Positions 21,341 through 32,964 of a DNA stretch of 64,000 bases are shown here, piece by piece. Made by a program: the position numbers and the translations under genes. The DNA lies in assembly GCA_034770075.1 (NCBI GenBank), contig CM068388.1, positions 69,736,889 to 69,800,888 of the forward strand, written 5' to 3'. The stretch comes from Aralia elata. Lineage: Eukaryota; Streptophyta; Magnoliopsida; Apiales; Araliaceae. Numbering within the stretch: position 1 is the first letter of the stretch; each line of letters opens with the position of its first letter. The notes below the pieces were generated by a model. It searched no databases, was not told the DNA's origin, and saw only the letters and a list, made by a program, of their open reading frames with translations.

Positions 21341-24197
21341 TGTAACGACCCCAAAATTCATACAATCTAACTCTCCTCATCGGTCGTTAGCAATACATCC
21401 TCATTCTGACTTTACAACATTATTCAATGTTAAACTTAATAAAAAATGCGGAATAATTTTAAACTTCTCAGTTTTCTTTCTTTGCTTTCCCTGAATCATA
21501 ACATTTAATCATTTACATATTCTAGAATCATATCTACTTAATGATACGTTTCATTAGAATTATAATAAAAAAAATAAAACTTACTTCTAGATTCAATACC
21601 TTTTATACATCGGATAAAAAATTAAAATTATAAGTCAGTACAAATTTTACAACTAAACATCTGTTACATTTAATACATCATCAAATACACCATCCAGAAC
21701 CTTAATCATGGTTCAAAACATAAATTTAAGCTTAAACAAGTAATCTTCATGCATAATATCTGAGTGATGCCATTCAAGCAGCACATAACGTTACCTTGAA
21801 CCTTTAACCTGTAAAAGTGGTTATTTGCAAGAATGAGCTCGACAGCTCAGCAAAATCTAACAGTTTGCATGCGTCACATAGCACATAGATAACATGCTCA
21901 TTATTTAAATCATAAACATTTGGCTAAACATGTCATACATAATGATCTACACATATCAAATAGAGATTGAGTTCCATAACTCAATCAATATTCTTAATTC
22001 AACGAACGTAGTCATAATTTAACTTTGTCGTCTCATACTTGTAACATATATAAAATGCATCTTGATTTTACATCATAGGTTTAAAACAGTTAAACATTTA
22101 GTTCACATAACAAATAAGAACTGAAAGACTTATCCGGTTCGTAGATTACCAATTACCATAGTCAACTTACACTTATCTGCACTTCACGTATCCAACACGA
22201 TATATAATCATGCACAACATTTATTAGTCACATAGCAACACTTAGAAAACTTCCTACACATTCTGTTTATAAAGTAGTAACAATAATTAGTTACAGCATT
22301 ATAGACACTTCAAGACTCACTTTCATTTGATTTCATCTTAATATCTCAATTAATATATTAGTCTAATCTTTAAACATGTATATGGTAACATAGCATGTTC
22401 ACAAAGAAAAATATTTTGTTTTTGTATCACCGCCGGGGCGGTGGATTTCCCTTACAAAAATGCCGCCGGGGTGAGGGAACCGCCGGGGCGAGAAACTCAG
22501 TATAAATATACCGCCGGGGCGAGCCTACCGCCGGGGCGACAATCCGTAACATAATTTCACCGCTGGGGCGGTGGACATGAGACCAGACTTCTGCAGTTTG
22601 CGAATTGCACAGGTTCAAGGCCAAAAACACCAAATTTCTTCATTTTAACAACAAATTAAAATTACCCAATCACTATAACTCATATATAATCATTACCAAT
22701 TTAGCACGATTCTAACATCTTAAACAAGTTAAACAACCAATTTAAAGGCTTAAAAAAATCACAATTCATACTAGTTTTTCATATTTCACAACTTTTAGCG
22801 TAATCAACCACTACGGATTCGTTACTCAACCAAATTGGTCCATTCAACTTCCGTTATTTTTGTTTTTTAACGCATAACGACAATCCATCATCAATTTACA
22901 GTTTCATGTACGCATTAATAATCAATTTTGACTCCAAAGTAAGCCAAAATATACATATTCAACCAAAAACCAAATTCTTTATTTTAAACATGTTTTCCAT
23001 CGATTAATAACTCCAAAATCATATATAAACACTATATAACTGATTAAACATGTTTATAAACATATATAACCAGCATCTCATCAAATCATCAACCAAAAAT
23101 TCATTTTAAAGAAAATTCAAGGAATAGAAAATTAAGAACTTAAAGCTAGGTTTTTACCTTTGATTCTTGCTTAGATTATCTAGATACATGATAAGAATTG
23201 TTTGCTTGCTCTCCTTCTTCTTTGATTTTCAGAATTTGTTTCTCAATTTCCCAAGAACTCACTCAATTTTCTCTCTTCCTCTCCTCTGTTCTTTGTTTTC
23301 CAACTCCTGATAACTTACGTGACTTTTAGTGGGGAGTTTCATCAGTTAAGAAAGCCAAAGGCCACAAGGCCTTGTTTGGTACTTCTTTAAAGAATTAATC
23401 CATTTTTGTTATTATTACTATATTATACGCTTCCCATTTAAAAATAAACCATTGCCATACTTTAATTTAATTAAACTTATTTAGTTAATTTATTTAACAA
23501 ATATAACTCAAATTTTATTTAACAAATTATTACCTTTCTAATTTAATTAAATAATTAAATTAGAACCTTATCAACACTTTAGCGTGCTAAAATACGCACA
23601 AATTATAAAATTATTTATCATCAATTTATTTAATAACATCATACTTAAACAAATTATTCTATAATAATTTCCATCGAATATTTATTTCATAAATATTCCA
23701 GATAAAATATTTATTCAATTCCATAAATATTTTTAACTATTTGCAAAACTCACAATCTTATTACATTAACATATCTCACTTATGTAACACATTGCTTTCT
23801 CGTTTTATTAAAACAAATATATATATTTACATTAATTCACTATTTTAATTAATTGAATTGCTCACATTATTGTGAAATATAATCCATAACAATTTCATTG
23901 CTAGCAAGGCATAATAATCAAATTATATTATTTCATAATATAATTTTAACTTGATAACATTCAGTTAATATCCTTTTCGTAACAATTTCATTTACTATCA
24001 TCAATGGTTTAATTTACCATTAAACCTCATTGTCCAATATAAGAATATATATATTCCTCTTCTATATTCACACCAAATCACATATTTTATAATATGAAAC
24101 ACATATATACACAAACTCAAACTCAAAATGTCTCATAATAAGAATTTTTATTTATTAAATTCTTATTTAACAACTTCTGAAAATTCGGGTTGTCACA
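21341..24197 (-). repeat. E3 5' LTR (2857 bp)
   Basis: The longer of the two E3 LTRs. It holds the six-unit CCGCCGGGGCG array and otherwise follows its partner closely, with scattered substitutions and small indels. The frame at 22427-22633 is an artefact of the GC-rich array. Confidence 0.93.
22428..22573. repeat. GC-rich palindrome array (long form) in E3 5' LTR
   Basis: Six CCGCCGGGGCG-like units. The first (22428-22443) is a perfect 16-base palindrome, CACCGCCGGGGCGGTG, and the last (22558-22573) is nearly so. Spacers of about 5-25 bases are not related to each other. Confidence 0.88.
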
Positions 24198-24202
24198 TGT
24201 AC

Positions 24203-25503
24203 AAACAAGGGTCAGACTGATCGCAGAACATTGCACTGACTAAGTGAAAGATCGTAGAGCAGTCAGTCAACATCGCAGAGCCAAGTATGCCATCACAGGG
24301 TTTGCTAGCAAGATATAGAGAAAAACTCAGCAGGACGTAGAGCACTTTCGGTAGAACATAAAGTACTCTCGGCAGGACGTAGAGTGTTCTCGACAGAAAG
24401 TAAAGTACTCTCGGCAGGATGTAGAGTTGCCTCGGCATTGCAGTGCTAAAATCCAAGATCGTAGAGTCTGCCAGGCAAGCACAGAAACAGGCTCAGCAGA
24501 TCGTAGAGCTCACTCGGCTGTATTTACTCGGCATTGTAGAGCCGCGCATATCAACGCAAAGCTTGCAAAGCAATCGTAGAGAGTGCCTCGGTAGAACAAG
24601 AAGCTCACTTAGAATCGTAGAGTATGAAATGTAAAGAGAAAATCAGTGTGCTAATATGGGTTCGTAAAGTCAATCTAAGGTTAGCCATTCTACGACTCCC
24701 ATAAAAAGTCTACAAATAAGCAACAACGTAGAACGGTCACTGCTGAAATACCCAAAGTTACAGTGGCAATCTTCAAAACTACCAAGCAAGCTGAGCATGA
24801 GCCATCAGACATGTAAGGATCTCTGAGCACAACCAAAGCATCAAGTCATAACAGAGATCATAGGACAAGCTCAAGTAATCACTCTACGATCTATCAAGAC
24901 TCTAGACCTGCATCAAAGACAAAGGTCGTAGAGTAGGAAAGTTCAGCAAGATCAAGTGATCGTAGAGTTGAGTCTAAGACAACAGAAGCACTCTAGCAGT
25001 CTCAGCAAAACAAAGCAAAAAGATCATAGAGCAGCACTCTATGACATAAGGAAGAATGTCTGAAGATTAAGTAGAGCAATCCTCTACATCAAAGGTGCCA
25101 CGACAAACAGAAGATCATAGAGCAGTCCTCTATGACACAGCAGCAGAGCCAACACCTATAGAACATAGAGCAGTCCTCTATAATAAGCACACTGCAACAA
25201 TGGCTCAACGAAGATCATAATGCTATGCTCTGAGAACGAAAAGCCAAATGGGATCACAGAGCATAAAGGAACACAAACTGCAGCGAGAAGCACATCAAAG
25301 AGCAAATGCAAGTACAGTCAGCCACTCTACGAACTGCAAGAGAACACAAGGCCACAACTAAACTGAAGGTAGCAGTAAACTCTACGATAAGGCAACAGTC
25401 TTCTGTTAGAAGCAAGCAGTTCACTCTACGATCAAAGATTCCGGCTACACCTAAGATAATCGTAGAGCAAGTAAGAAAATGCCAGCTGAATGAATAAGGT
25501 CAG
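24203..25503 (+). repeat. E2 3' LTR, second segment
   Basis: It continues the E2 LTR after E3 and matches about 6346-7640 of the 5' LTR. It includes the GTAGAG word array (about 24250-25465). It ends at 25503 in the E4 target duplication (GTCAG here, GTTAG in the right copy and in the uninterrupted 5' LTR). Confidence 0.93.
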
Positions 25504-27322
25504 TGTTAGGTTTGTATATAACGCAAGCTGCAATCAAATTACATAAATAGGGCGGAAGCGCGATAAAACGGATTTAAAAATTTTAATACAAACCATCACC
25601 ATGATCTATCCTTGTGTTCAATTATCAATTTAAACGAAAGGGAAAGAGAATAAGAATTATACCCTTGTAGATCAAAGCTTCCTCGGGTACAAGTTCAACT
25701 CCTAGTCCTTTTTGTTCTCCTCGAATTCTACAGATGAGATTTCTTCCTTTGATCAACGTTAGCCACCCAAGTGTTTGGCCTCTAGAGGTGATCCACCAAG
25801 GAAGAATAGGTATTCAAGAAGTTTAGTGTTGGCAAAACCCTAGTTTCTATCTCTATAGAAATTGCAAATACTCTCCACAATCTAATGCAAGAGTGTGTAA
25901 CCCTAATCTATGATAAGACTCCTCTTATTTATAGATGTAGGAATAATCCTTCCCTAAACTATTTAGGATTAGGGTTTCTATTATAATTAAACTCCTTTAA
26001 TTAATTATGCTCCTAATCCAATTAGGAATTCATGTGAGAGTACTTCTATTAATTAATTCTCAATCCCTATCAGGAATTAAATAATAGTAATAGTAATAAT
26101 AATAATAAGACTCCTCTTATTAATTTATATTTAATATTCCTAAAATATTAAATAATAAATATTAAGCTATTTAATTTATTCTATCTCCATAGACTAAATT
26201 AAATACACTTAACTTATTATTACAATTATGTCATTTTCTTCTTAAATAAATATTTTTCTTTTGCGGTGTGACCCTTTAGGTTCTCCATATTAAACCGGTT
26301 GTGAATAAATCAATTAGAACAATTCTAATCTTATTTAAATAAATAAATTAAACTATTTAATTCATTTAAATAAATAATATTTATTCTACAATAAGGGTAA
26401 GCCCCCTTAGCGTTCAACGACTTTTCAGATAATATAGATTTCAACATTAATCACAAAAGAACCTTTTAGTGAATAGTTATTGTACAATTCAATCCTTCTA
26501 CCATATAAATTCCCAATTAAATATAAGACATGGAATTACTATCAAGTCTTATTTTATTTAATTATATGTATTTCGATTCCCAAATGCACAACTCTAAATA
26601 ATACAAATTAGAAACTCCTTTCTAATTTCATTCTGCCTTGGCCAAGGACTACTAAGTTGTCATTTATCGAATCACATAGGACATTCACATCTTTTATTAG
26701 ATGAGGTAGATTCTTTGTTAATCATTCACCTATCTCTATGTACAACTTATTATACCCAATCATACCCTTCGATATACCCTAAAGGTCTTAAGGGACATGT
26801 CAAAGTATAATTCATCATACACAAGATACTATGATGATCTCAAGTCCAAGGGTCACTTGTACTACTATCACTAGAGGAATTCCTATTGACAGGCGAGTAA
26901 AACTCCATTAGGTATTCCTTAGCGAGTCACGTTCAGTGTACTTATTCTCCAATAAGCACCTACATACTTGCTTTAGTGTCTCCACACAAATGATTATGAG
27001 ATCAATCATCCTCTTCCTAAGAGCAAGCAACGTATGTACTAATCTATCCGGATTCACTAATCCTCTTTTTAATATTCCAACGATTAGGAACAATTTTAGT
27101 TTGTGAGCTATCTAGAATTTAGATCTCATTAGCATGATCACCATCATGATTCTAAAAGCATTGCTCAAAACTATGGGTTTATCACATTTAATTTAACAGC
27201 ACTATGTAGATAATGTAAAATGCTTTTAAGAAAATCAATTCTTTTATTAATAAATGAATAAGATTACAAAGTATATGCTACATCATATCAAATATGATTG
27301 GCTTGTGTGCATACTACTTTCA
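25504..27322 (-). repeat. E4 3' LTR (1819 bp)
   Basis: In plus coordinates it starts TGTTAGGTTTG and ends ATACTACTTTCA. The minus-strand TATA-like box CTATAAATA is at 25926-25934. A minus-strand reading at 26908-27093 is not conserved as coding. Confidence 0.93.
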
Positions 27323-27337
27323 ATCTCCCACTTGCAC
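27323..27337 (-). promoter_or_regulatory. E4 polypurine tract
   Basis: On the minus strand this reads GTGCAAGTGGGAGAT directly before the 3' LTR, a typical copia polypurine tract. Confidence 0.88.
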
Positions 27338-27372
27338 TAAAGCCTTTCATCATGGTATCCAATACTCATCTT

Positions 27373-27522
27373 CTCTAAGTGACGAATAAATTGTTATTGT
27401 GTTCAAGCTTTAGTAAATGGATCTGCAATATTGTCTTGAGAGTCCACACGCTCCAGGGTGACATCTCCTCTTTCAATGATCTCTCTAATCAAATGAAACC
27501 GCCGCAACACGTGTTTGGATTT
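27373..27522 (-). pseudogene. E4 RNase H C-terminal tail after a nonsense codon
   Basis: It continues in frame from the RT-RNase H frame after a TAG at 27523-27525 that replaces a glutamine codon. It reads KSKHVLRRFHLIREI, then a DNIADPFTKA-like stretch, which is the normal copia RNase H end, and ends with TGA near 27403. The stop therefore removes about 40 residues from the end of the polyprotein. Confidence 0.75.
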
Positions 27523-29163
27523 CTAATGAGACCTGGGTTCTTTAGCCTGCGCAACAGCTCCGGTGTTGTCACAGAATAAAGGTATAACACCTCTAATGCT
27601 AGGAACCACTCCAAGTTCAGTTATGAACTTCTTCATCCAAACAGCTTCCTTTGCAGCTTCACTTGCAGCTATGTACTCTGCCTCTATCACCAAATCAGTA
27701 ACTGTTTGCTGCTTGGAACTTTTCCAACTCACTGCCCCACCGTTTAAGGTAAACACAAACCCTGAAACAGATTTACTGTTATCTTGGTCCGTTTGAAAAC
27801 TTGAGTCTGTATAGCCCTCTAGTTTCAATTCGGACCCACCGTAGACAAGAAATACATCCTTAGTTCTTCTCAAGTATTTTAGGATATTTTTCACTGCCTT
27901 CCAGTGCTCTTCTCCTGGATTTGACTGATATCTGCTTGTTACACTAAGTGTATGAGCGACATCCGGTCTAGTACATATCATACCATACATTATAGATCCT
28001 ATTGTTGAAGCATAAGGAATCTTACTCATACGGTCTCTCTCCTCAGGTGTTTTTGGGGCCTGTTTCTTGGAGAGATGTATTCCATGGCTCACTGGCATGG
28101 GACCTCTCTTGGAATCTTCCATGCTAAACCCTTTTAGCATCGAATCAATGTACTTTCCTTGGGTCAAGCCAAACATCCTTTTAGATCTATCTCTATAGAT
28201 CTTTATCCCCAAAATATAGGATGTCTCACCCAAGTCCTTCATGGAGAAGTGTTTAGATAACCAAATTTTGATCGACTGTAGCATAGGAACATCATTCCCT
28301 ATCAGTAATATATCACCAACATATAATACAAGGAATGAAACAGCGCTCCCACTAACCTTCTTGTACACACATGGTTCATCCTCATTTTTGATAAAATCAA
28401 ACCTTTTGATTATCTCATCAAAACGGATGTTCCACCTGCGAGAAGCTTGCTTTAATCCATAAATGGATCGTTGTAGCTTACAGACTTGGTTTGTTCCAAC
28501 CGTTGAAACAAAACCCTCTGGCTGTATCATATATACATTCTCCTCAAGCTCTCTATTGAGGAAGGCCGTTTTCATGTCCATTTGCCAGATCTCGTAGTCA
28601 TAATAAGTTACAATTGCAAGAAAAATCCGAATGGACTTGAGCATAGCTACTGGTGAGAAGGTTTCATCATAGTCAACTCCTTGTCTTTGTTTGAAACCTT
28701 TTGCAACCAGTCGGGCCTTATAGGTCTCCACTTTGCCATCCGCTCCAGTCTTTCTCTTAAAGACCCATTTACACCCAATAGGCTTAATACCCTCAGGTGG
28801 TGAAACCAAAGTCCATACTTGGTTTTCATACATGGAGTCCATCTCAGATTTCATGGCTTCTAGCCATTTCTCTGTGTCATTACTACTCATAGCCTCTTCG
28901 TAAGTCAATGGATCATCATCATCTATGATGCGTACCTCATCATCATCCTCTATGATGAATCCATACCTATCAAGTATCTTCGGTACTCTTCTAGATTTAC
29001 GAATAGGTTGTGGTACAGTAGGTTCTTCTACTTGGTCAGGTTCCTGACTTTGATCCGTAGTATTTTGTGGTTCTTGAACTTCTTCAAGATATATCTTACT
29101 CCCACTGACCCCTTCAAGGATAAACTCCTTTTCCAAGAAGGCAACGTGTTTTGCAACAAACAC
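27523..29163 (-). pseudogene. E4 reverse transcriptase-RNase H, open 546 codons
   Basis: The longest open frame of the window. Residues 86-103 read LTYEEAMSSNDTEKWLEA, the usual lead-in to copia RT. Residues 131-160 hold CKWVFKRK and KARLVAKGF. Residues 191-203 read EIWQMDMKTAFLN, with the first catalytic Asp at 196. YGLKQA lies at 235-240. The catalytic box at 281-284 is YVGD, not the expected YVDD (GGT codon at 28317-28315), so one metal-binding Asp is lost. RNase H follows with GYTDSSF (450-456), EAEYIAASEA (494-503) and CDN (531-533). The start codon is not a natural start, since the frame continues upstream into integrase after a stop. The product would not be expected to polymerise DNA. 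Confidence 0.92.
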
Positions 29164-29731
29164 CTTTTGATCAGTAGGATGATAGAAATAATACTCTGAT
29201 GTTTATTTAGGGTATCCCACGAATCTACATTTATCAGATCTAGTCTTTAGCTTATCATGCTCAAACCTTTTGACATAAGCTGGACAACCCCAAGTCTTAA
29301 CATGCTTAAGATTTGGTTTCCTCCTTGTCTATAACTCATATGGAGTCTTTGGGACGGATTTGGTAGGTACCTTGTTAAGTAGGTATGCAGCCGATTCTAC
29401 GGCATAACCCCAGAAGGATACTGGAAGGTCGGTAAAACTCATCATGGAACGAACCATGTCCAATAATGTTCGATTTCTCCTTTCAGATACACCATTCAAC
29501 TGTGGCGTCCCTGGTGGAGTCCATTGTGAGATTATACCATTTTTTGAGACAATTGAGAAACTCATTGGTTAAGTATTCCCCTCCTCGATCCGATCGAAGA
29601 ATCTTAATACTCTTACCAGTTTGCTTCTCTACTTCACTTCTGAATTCTTTGAACTTTTCAAACGATTCAGATTTGTATTTCATTAAATACACATATCAAA
29701 ATCTAGAATGATCATCAGTGAAAGTAATAAA
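29164..29731 (-). pseudogene. E4 integrase core, frameshifted
   Basis: The integrase joins element DNA to the target. Seen on the minus strand: KILRSDRGGEYLTNEF (about 29624-29577) with the second catalytic Asp, and GVSERRNRTLLDMVRSMM (about 29490-29437) with the catalytic Glu, followed by LPVSFWGYA and KTPYEL. A frameshift near 29545-29560 separates the two halves. Further in-frame stops occur at about 29735, 29695, 29328 and 29202. From 29565 onward the frame is that of RT, as expected for one polyprotein. Confidence 0.88.
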
Positions 29732-30373
29732 CTAAGAATACCCTCCTCGTGCATTCGTTGTCATAGGTCCACATACGTCTGTGTGTACCAACGCTAATAA
29801 CTCTGTAACTCTTTCTCCTTTTCCACTAAAAGGAGATTTAATCATCTTACCCATGAGACAAGATTCACAAGTTGGATATGATTCGTAATCAGATAGTTCT
29901 AAAAGCTCATCTTTATGTAACTTGGTTAATCTTGTTTCATTGATGTGACCAAGTCTACAGTGCCTCATAAAGGTATAATTAACATCATCTCTTTTCCTTT
30001 TCTTAGTTTGTTCAATTTGAAGTATATTTTCATGCAAGTCAAGTATGTAAAGTCCATTCAGTAAATTACCAACGCCATATAAAACATTTTTATTATAAAT
30101 AGAACAACTGTTGTTCTTTATTATAATATCAAAACCATCCATATCCAATACAGAAATTGAAATAATGTTTCTAATGAGTGTTGGAACAAAATAACAATTA
30201 TTTAAACTAATGGACTTGCCCGTAGACAGTGCTAAACGATAAGTTCCTACAGCTAATGCAGCAACCTTTGCTCCATTTTCCACTCGTAGGACGACTTCAT
30301 CTTTGTTCATCTTTATACTTCTGCTTAGTCCCTGCATATTATTACATATGTGAGAACTACAGCCGGTATCCAA
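29732..30373 (-). pseudogene. E4 protease end and GAG-pre-integrase/HHCC domain
   Basis: The frame opens with LDTGCSSHICNN, the copia aspartic protease D-T-G active site (about 30372-30337). It continues with VPTLIRNIISIS and then the integrase N-terminal zinc-binding stretch HCRLGHINETR...CESCLMGK. HTDVCGP near 29770 brings the first catalytic Asp of the integrase core. The 213-codon stretch has no internal stop. It ends at TAG near 29732-29734, after which integrase continues in the same frame. Confidence 0.9.
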
Positions 30374-31269
30374 TACTCAAGTAGAATTTTGACTTTTAGA
30401 AAAATTAATTTCAATCATGAACAAACCTAGATCGGAAGTCGAAGCTTCTCCAAGCTTCTTTTAGTCCGCAAGATACTCCTTGCAGTTCCTCTTCCAGTGT
30501 CCTGGCTTATTGCAATGGTAGCAAATTCCTTTGCTATCTAGATTAGGTCCGCAAGATACTCCTTGTAGTTTCTCTTCGCCTTGCCCTTAGCCTTCTTGTT
30601 TTTCTTCTTTTTAGAAGATACCTTGGGCCTCTTCTTTTTCTTGGAAGAGTCATCCACTAGTAAGACTTGGTTCTTGTTGGATGAGAAATGACCTTCAGCA
30701 GTTTTTAGCATGTTAAGTAACTCAGGCAAGCTGACGTCCAACTTATTCATGTGAAAATTCACAACAAATTGTGAGAAGGTGTCCGAGAGTGACTGCAAGA
30801 TCAAATCTTGACTTAACTCCCCATCCATCACGAACCCAAGCTATCCAAGTTGTTCAATCAGATTGATCATCTTAAGGATATGAGTCTCAACAACAGTGCC
30901 CTCGGTCATACGAGATCGGAAGAGCTCCTTAGATATCTGATATCTAGCAGTCCTACTTTACTCACCATACAACTCTTTGAGGTGCAACAATATAGTAGGA
31001 GCATCCATAGTTTCATACTGACGCTAAAGCTCGTTACTCATGGATGTGAAAGTAGCACTCTCTTCATCAGAGGCTGTTTCTGCAACATTTGCAGGGACTG
31101 ACGAATTTAGGACATAAGAAATCTTTTCAGCAGTAAGAACAATTCTCAGATTCCTTAACCAGTCCGTGTAATTCGGTCTGGTCAGTTTGTTAGCATCAAG
31201 TATGCTACGCAGTGATAGTGAGTTTGATATTTTTAAATTCTGCATGTGAAATAGACAACATTTTAGCAT
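30374..31269 (-). pseudogene. E4 gag with zinc knuckle
   Basis: Copia gag, forming the particle. The start at 31269 follows the leader. ILDANKLTRPNYTDWLRNL is typical of copia gag N-termini. In the same frame follow LHLKELYGE, ISKELFRSRMTEGT, MINLIEQLG and LPELLNMLKTAEGHF, interrupted by three stops (near 31021, 30960 and 30842), each explained by one C-to-T change of a glutamine codon. A Lys-rich linker ends near 30540. A frame change then leads to GICYHCNKPGHWKRNC, a CX2CX4HX4C zinc knuckle at about 30526-30479. The 17-base word AGGAGTATCTTGCGGAC (minus strand) is present both before and after the knuckle, so a local duplication probably caused the frame change. Confidence 0.88.
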
Positions 31270-31419
31270 ACATTCATTTAATTAATTACCAAAATAAATT
31301 AGGTCTTTATTTTAAAATGGTATTTCTCACTTTTTTATCAAACTATATTACCTTCATTATATAGTTCGGCATTTCTAATTAAAGATTTGCTAGTGAGACT
31401 AAGGATCCCATTTCAAATG

Positions 31420-31760
31420 TATATAGCCTTGTGGTGACACAACAAACGATATATAAATAAATAGGTAGACAACTCTTGTCAATTACATCACTATGTAACT
31501 CCTTCTATTTTGCCTCTTAGATTATTTTGATTAAGTGGTGACACATCCGAATCAAAATTATCCAAGTTAAGTCCATCCTAGCACTTCCATATATGTGAAG
31601 AGAAAAATACCGTCCTTGTGGTGACACAACAAAACAGTAATGTTCAATTCCTTAATAAGCATCAAATGTGATAGGGCAACATCTCAAATATTTAATACTT
31701 GCCTTGTGGTGACACAACAAACTCATATTAAATATTTAATACTCTATTGCCTTACCATGC
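31420..31760 (-). repeat. CTTGTGGTGACACAACA repeats in E4 leader
   Basis: In plus coordinates the phrase CCTTGTGGTGACACAACA recurs near 31429, 31614 and 31701, with a weaker TGGTGACACATCC near 31536. It forms an irregular array of about 85-100-base units, each ending in AT-rich sequence. Confidence 0.75.
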
Positions 31761-31865
31761 TAGAAGGCGACATTCGATATTCCGAATATCTTTGAACGCT
31801 TAGGACTTAATATAATTTATTTGAGGGGTTTGTTATTATTAGTCACATCTTATTTAACGCGCATG

Positions 31866-31868
<3 letters not shown>

Positions 31869-31915
<47 letters not shown>

Positions 31916-31949
31916 CCAACATGCTTCACATATCAAATAATATGACGCG

Positions 31950-31996
<47 letters not shown>
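31869..31996. repeat. Two (AT)n microsatellites
   Basis: Two uninterrupted AT dinucleotide runs (about 31869-31912 and 31955-31996) separated by about 40 bases. They are likely to be hypervariable in length. Confidence 0.9.
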
Positions 31997-31999
<3 letters not shown>

Positions 32000-32728
32000 A
32001 TCATGCACATATAGAATACTATATTCTACCCGGATTGATTATGAACTTTTATTCTAGTTTGGTTCATTAGAGCCACCAACTGAACCAAAAGGTCAAACCT
32101 AGGGTGCAAGAATAAAATTTAAATATAACTTATCACATTTAAACCTGAGCTCCAATACAAACGGGTCTTCAAGCGCTCCTTGCTCCTTTGTCTCCAATTC
32201 TTCAAAATTAATTCTAACTAGTCCTATTACAAAAACTATTTTCAATAAATAGAAACCTTGATCAGCAGTCAAGGGGGAGTACATAGGAGGGAGATAGAAT
32301 TTACATTAAGAAAAATTAGAGAAGACGAGGTACGCAGACCCCATTTATAAAAAAAACCCATACATTCAAGCATCCTCTAAAATAATTCCAATCACACATT
32401 GGTCAATAGTCCATAATCAATCATTATTTATTATCATACATATCTCTATATGTATCAATAAATAACATTCATCTTATGAATAATAAAATCATTCCATATA
32501 TGTATTGATATCAATTAATGGGCAAACGTTTTGCTAATATTTAGTTTTGAAACAAAATAAACTCTTTTATTTTAATCAAAAACCAAATCCAAATTAAACT
32601 CCTTTAATTTTAGCAATCTGAAATCTTATTCCAGATAAAATAAACATCTTTATTTTAAACTTTTATCAATTAAATAAACCATTTATGTTAATTGAGAAAA
32701 ACAAAAAAATTTCAAACTCTGCATACCT

Positions 32729-32847
32729 GCGCGGCCGCGCTCCAAATTGAACTAGGAGCGGCGCGGCCGCGCTGCACCCCCAGAAATGTTTTCTGGGTTC
32801 AGGCGCGGCCACGCTCCAGAATGAACTGGAGGCGGCGCGACTGCGCC
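32729..32847. repeat. GCGCGGCCGCGC palindrome array in E4 leader
   Basis: Two perfect GCGCGGCCGCGC palindromes (32729-32740 and 32761-32772), one variant with CCACGC (32803-32814) and a fourth degenerate unit (32831-32847). The spacers also form inverted repeats: CCCAGAAA/TTTCTGGG with a 3-base loop at 32779-32797 and TCCAG/CTGGA at about 32815-32830. It lies about 100 bases from the primer-binding site in AT-rich sequence. Confidence 0.88.
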
Positions 32848-32950
32848 GTAACACTGAATCAGAAAAAAAAAATTCAGCCCAAAAATCCGATCGTATCGCA
32901 TGTCAATTCATACATGGAATCATCACAATCAATAATTAACACAAGGATTA

Positions 32951-32963
32951 GGCTCTGATACCA
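32951..32963 (-). promoter_or_regulatory. E4 primer-binding site (initiator Met tRNA)
   Basis: The minus strand reads TGGTATCAGAGCC, one base after the LTR end at 32965. It confirms orientation and the position of the 5' LTR. Confidence 0.93.
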
Positions 32964-32964
32964 C

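Larger units (their letters stand above)
15643..24197 (-). mobile_element. E3: non-autonomous Ty3/gypsy-type element, minus strand
   Basis: It lies in E2's 3' LTR with TGTAC duplicated at 15638-15642 and 24198-24202. The two LTRs (15643-18405 and 21341-24197) are very similar. On the minus strand each starts TGTGACAACCCG and ends GGGGTCGTTACA. The minus-strand primer-binding site is at 21327-21338. A polypurine tract next to an AGGACGGAATCC stretch (18406-18440) is typical for the 3' end of chromovirus pol. The 2.9-kb interior has no open frame. E5 is a relative on the other strand with the same interior motifs, including CTTGTATGGGCGGGG. The near-identity of the LTRs indicates a fairly recent insertion. 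Confidence 0.92.
31270..32950 (-). other. E4 untranslated leader
   Basis: About 1.7 kb between primer-binding site and gag without a coding frame. It contains a dispersed repeat (31420-31760), two long AT dinucleotide runs (31869-31912 and 31955-31996) and a GC-rich palindrome array (32729-32847). Copia leaders of this length are unusual but occur. Confidence 0.75.

Noticed and set aside
22427..22633. 68-codon minus-strand frame rich in Pro/Arg
   Set aside because: Produced by the CCGCCGGGGCG array; absent in the partner LTR with fewer units.
31869..31996. AT runs as a replication origin or matrix attachment site
   Set aside because: Simple dinucleotide repeats in a retroelement leader; nothing else supports a special function.
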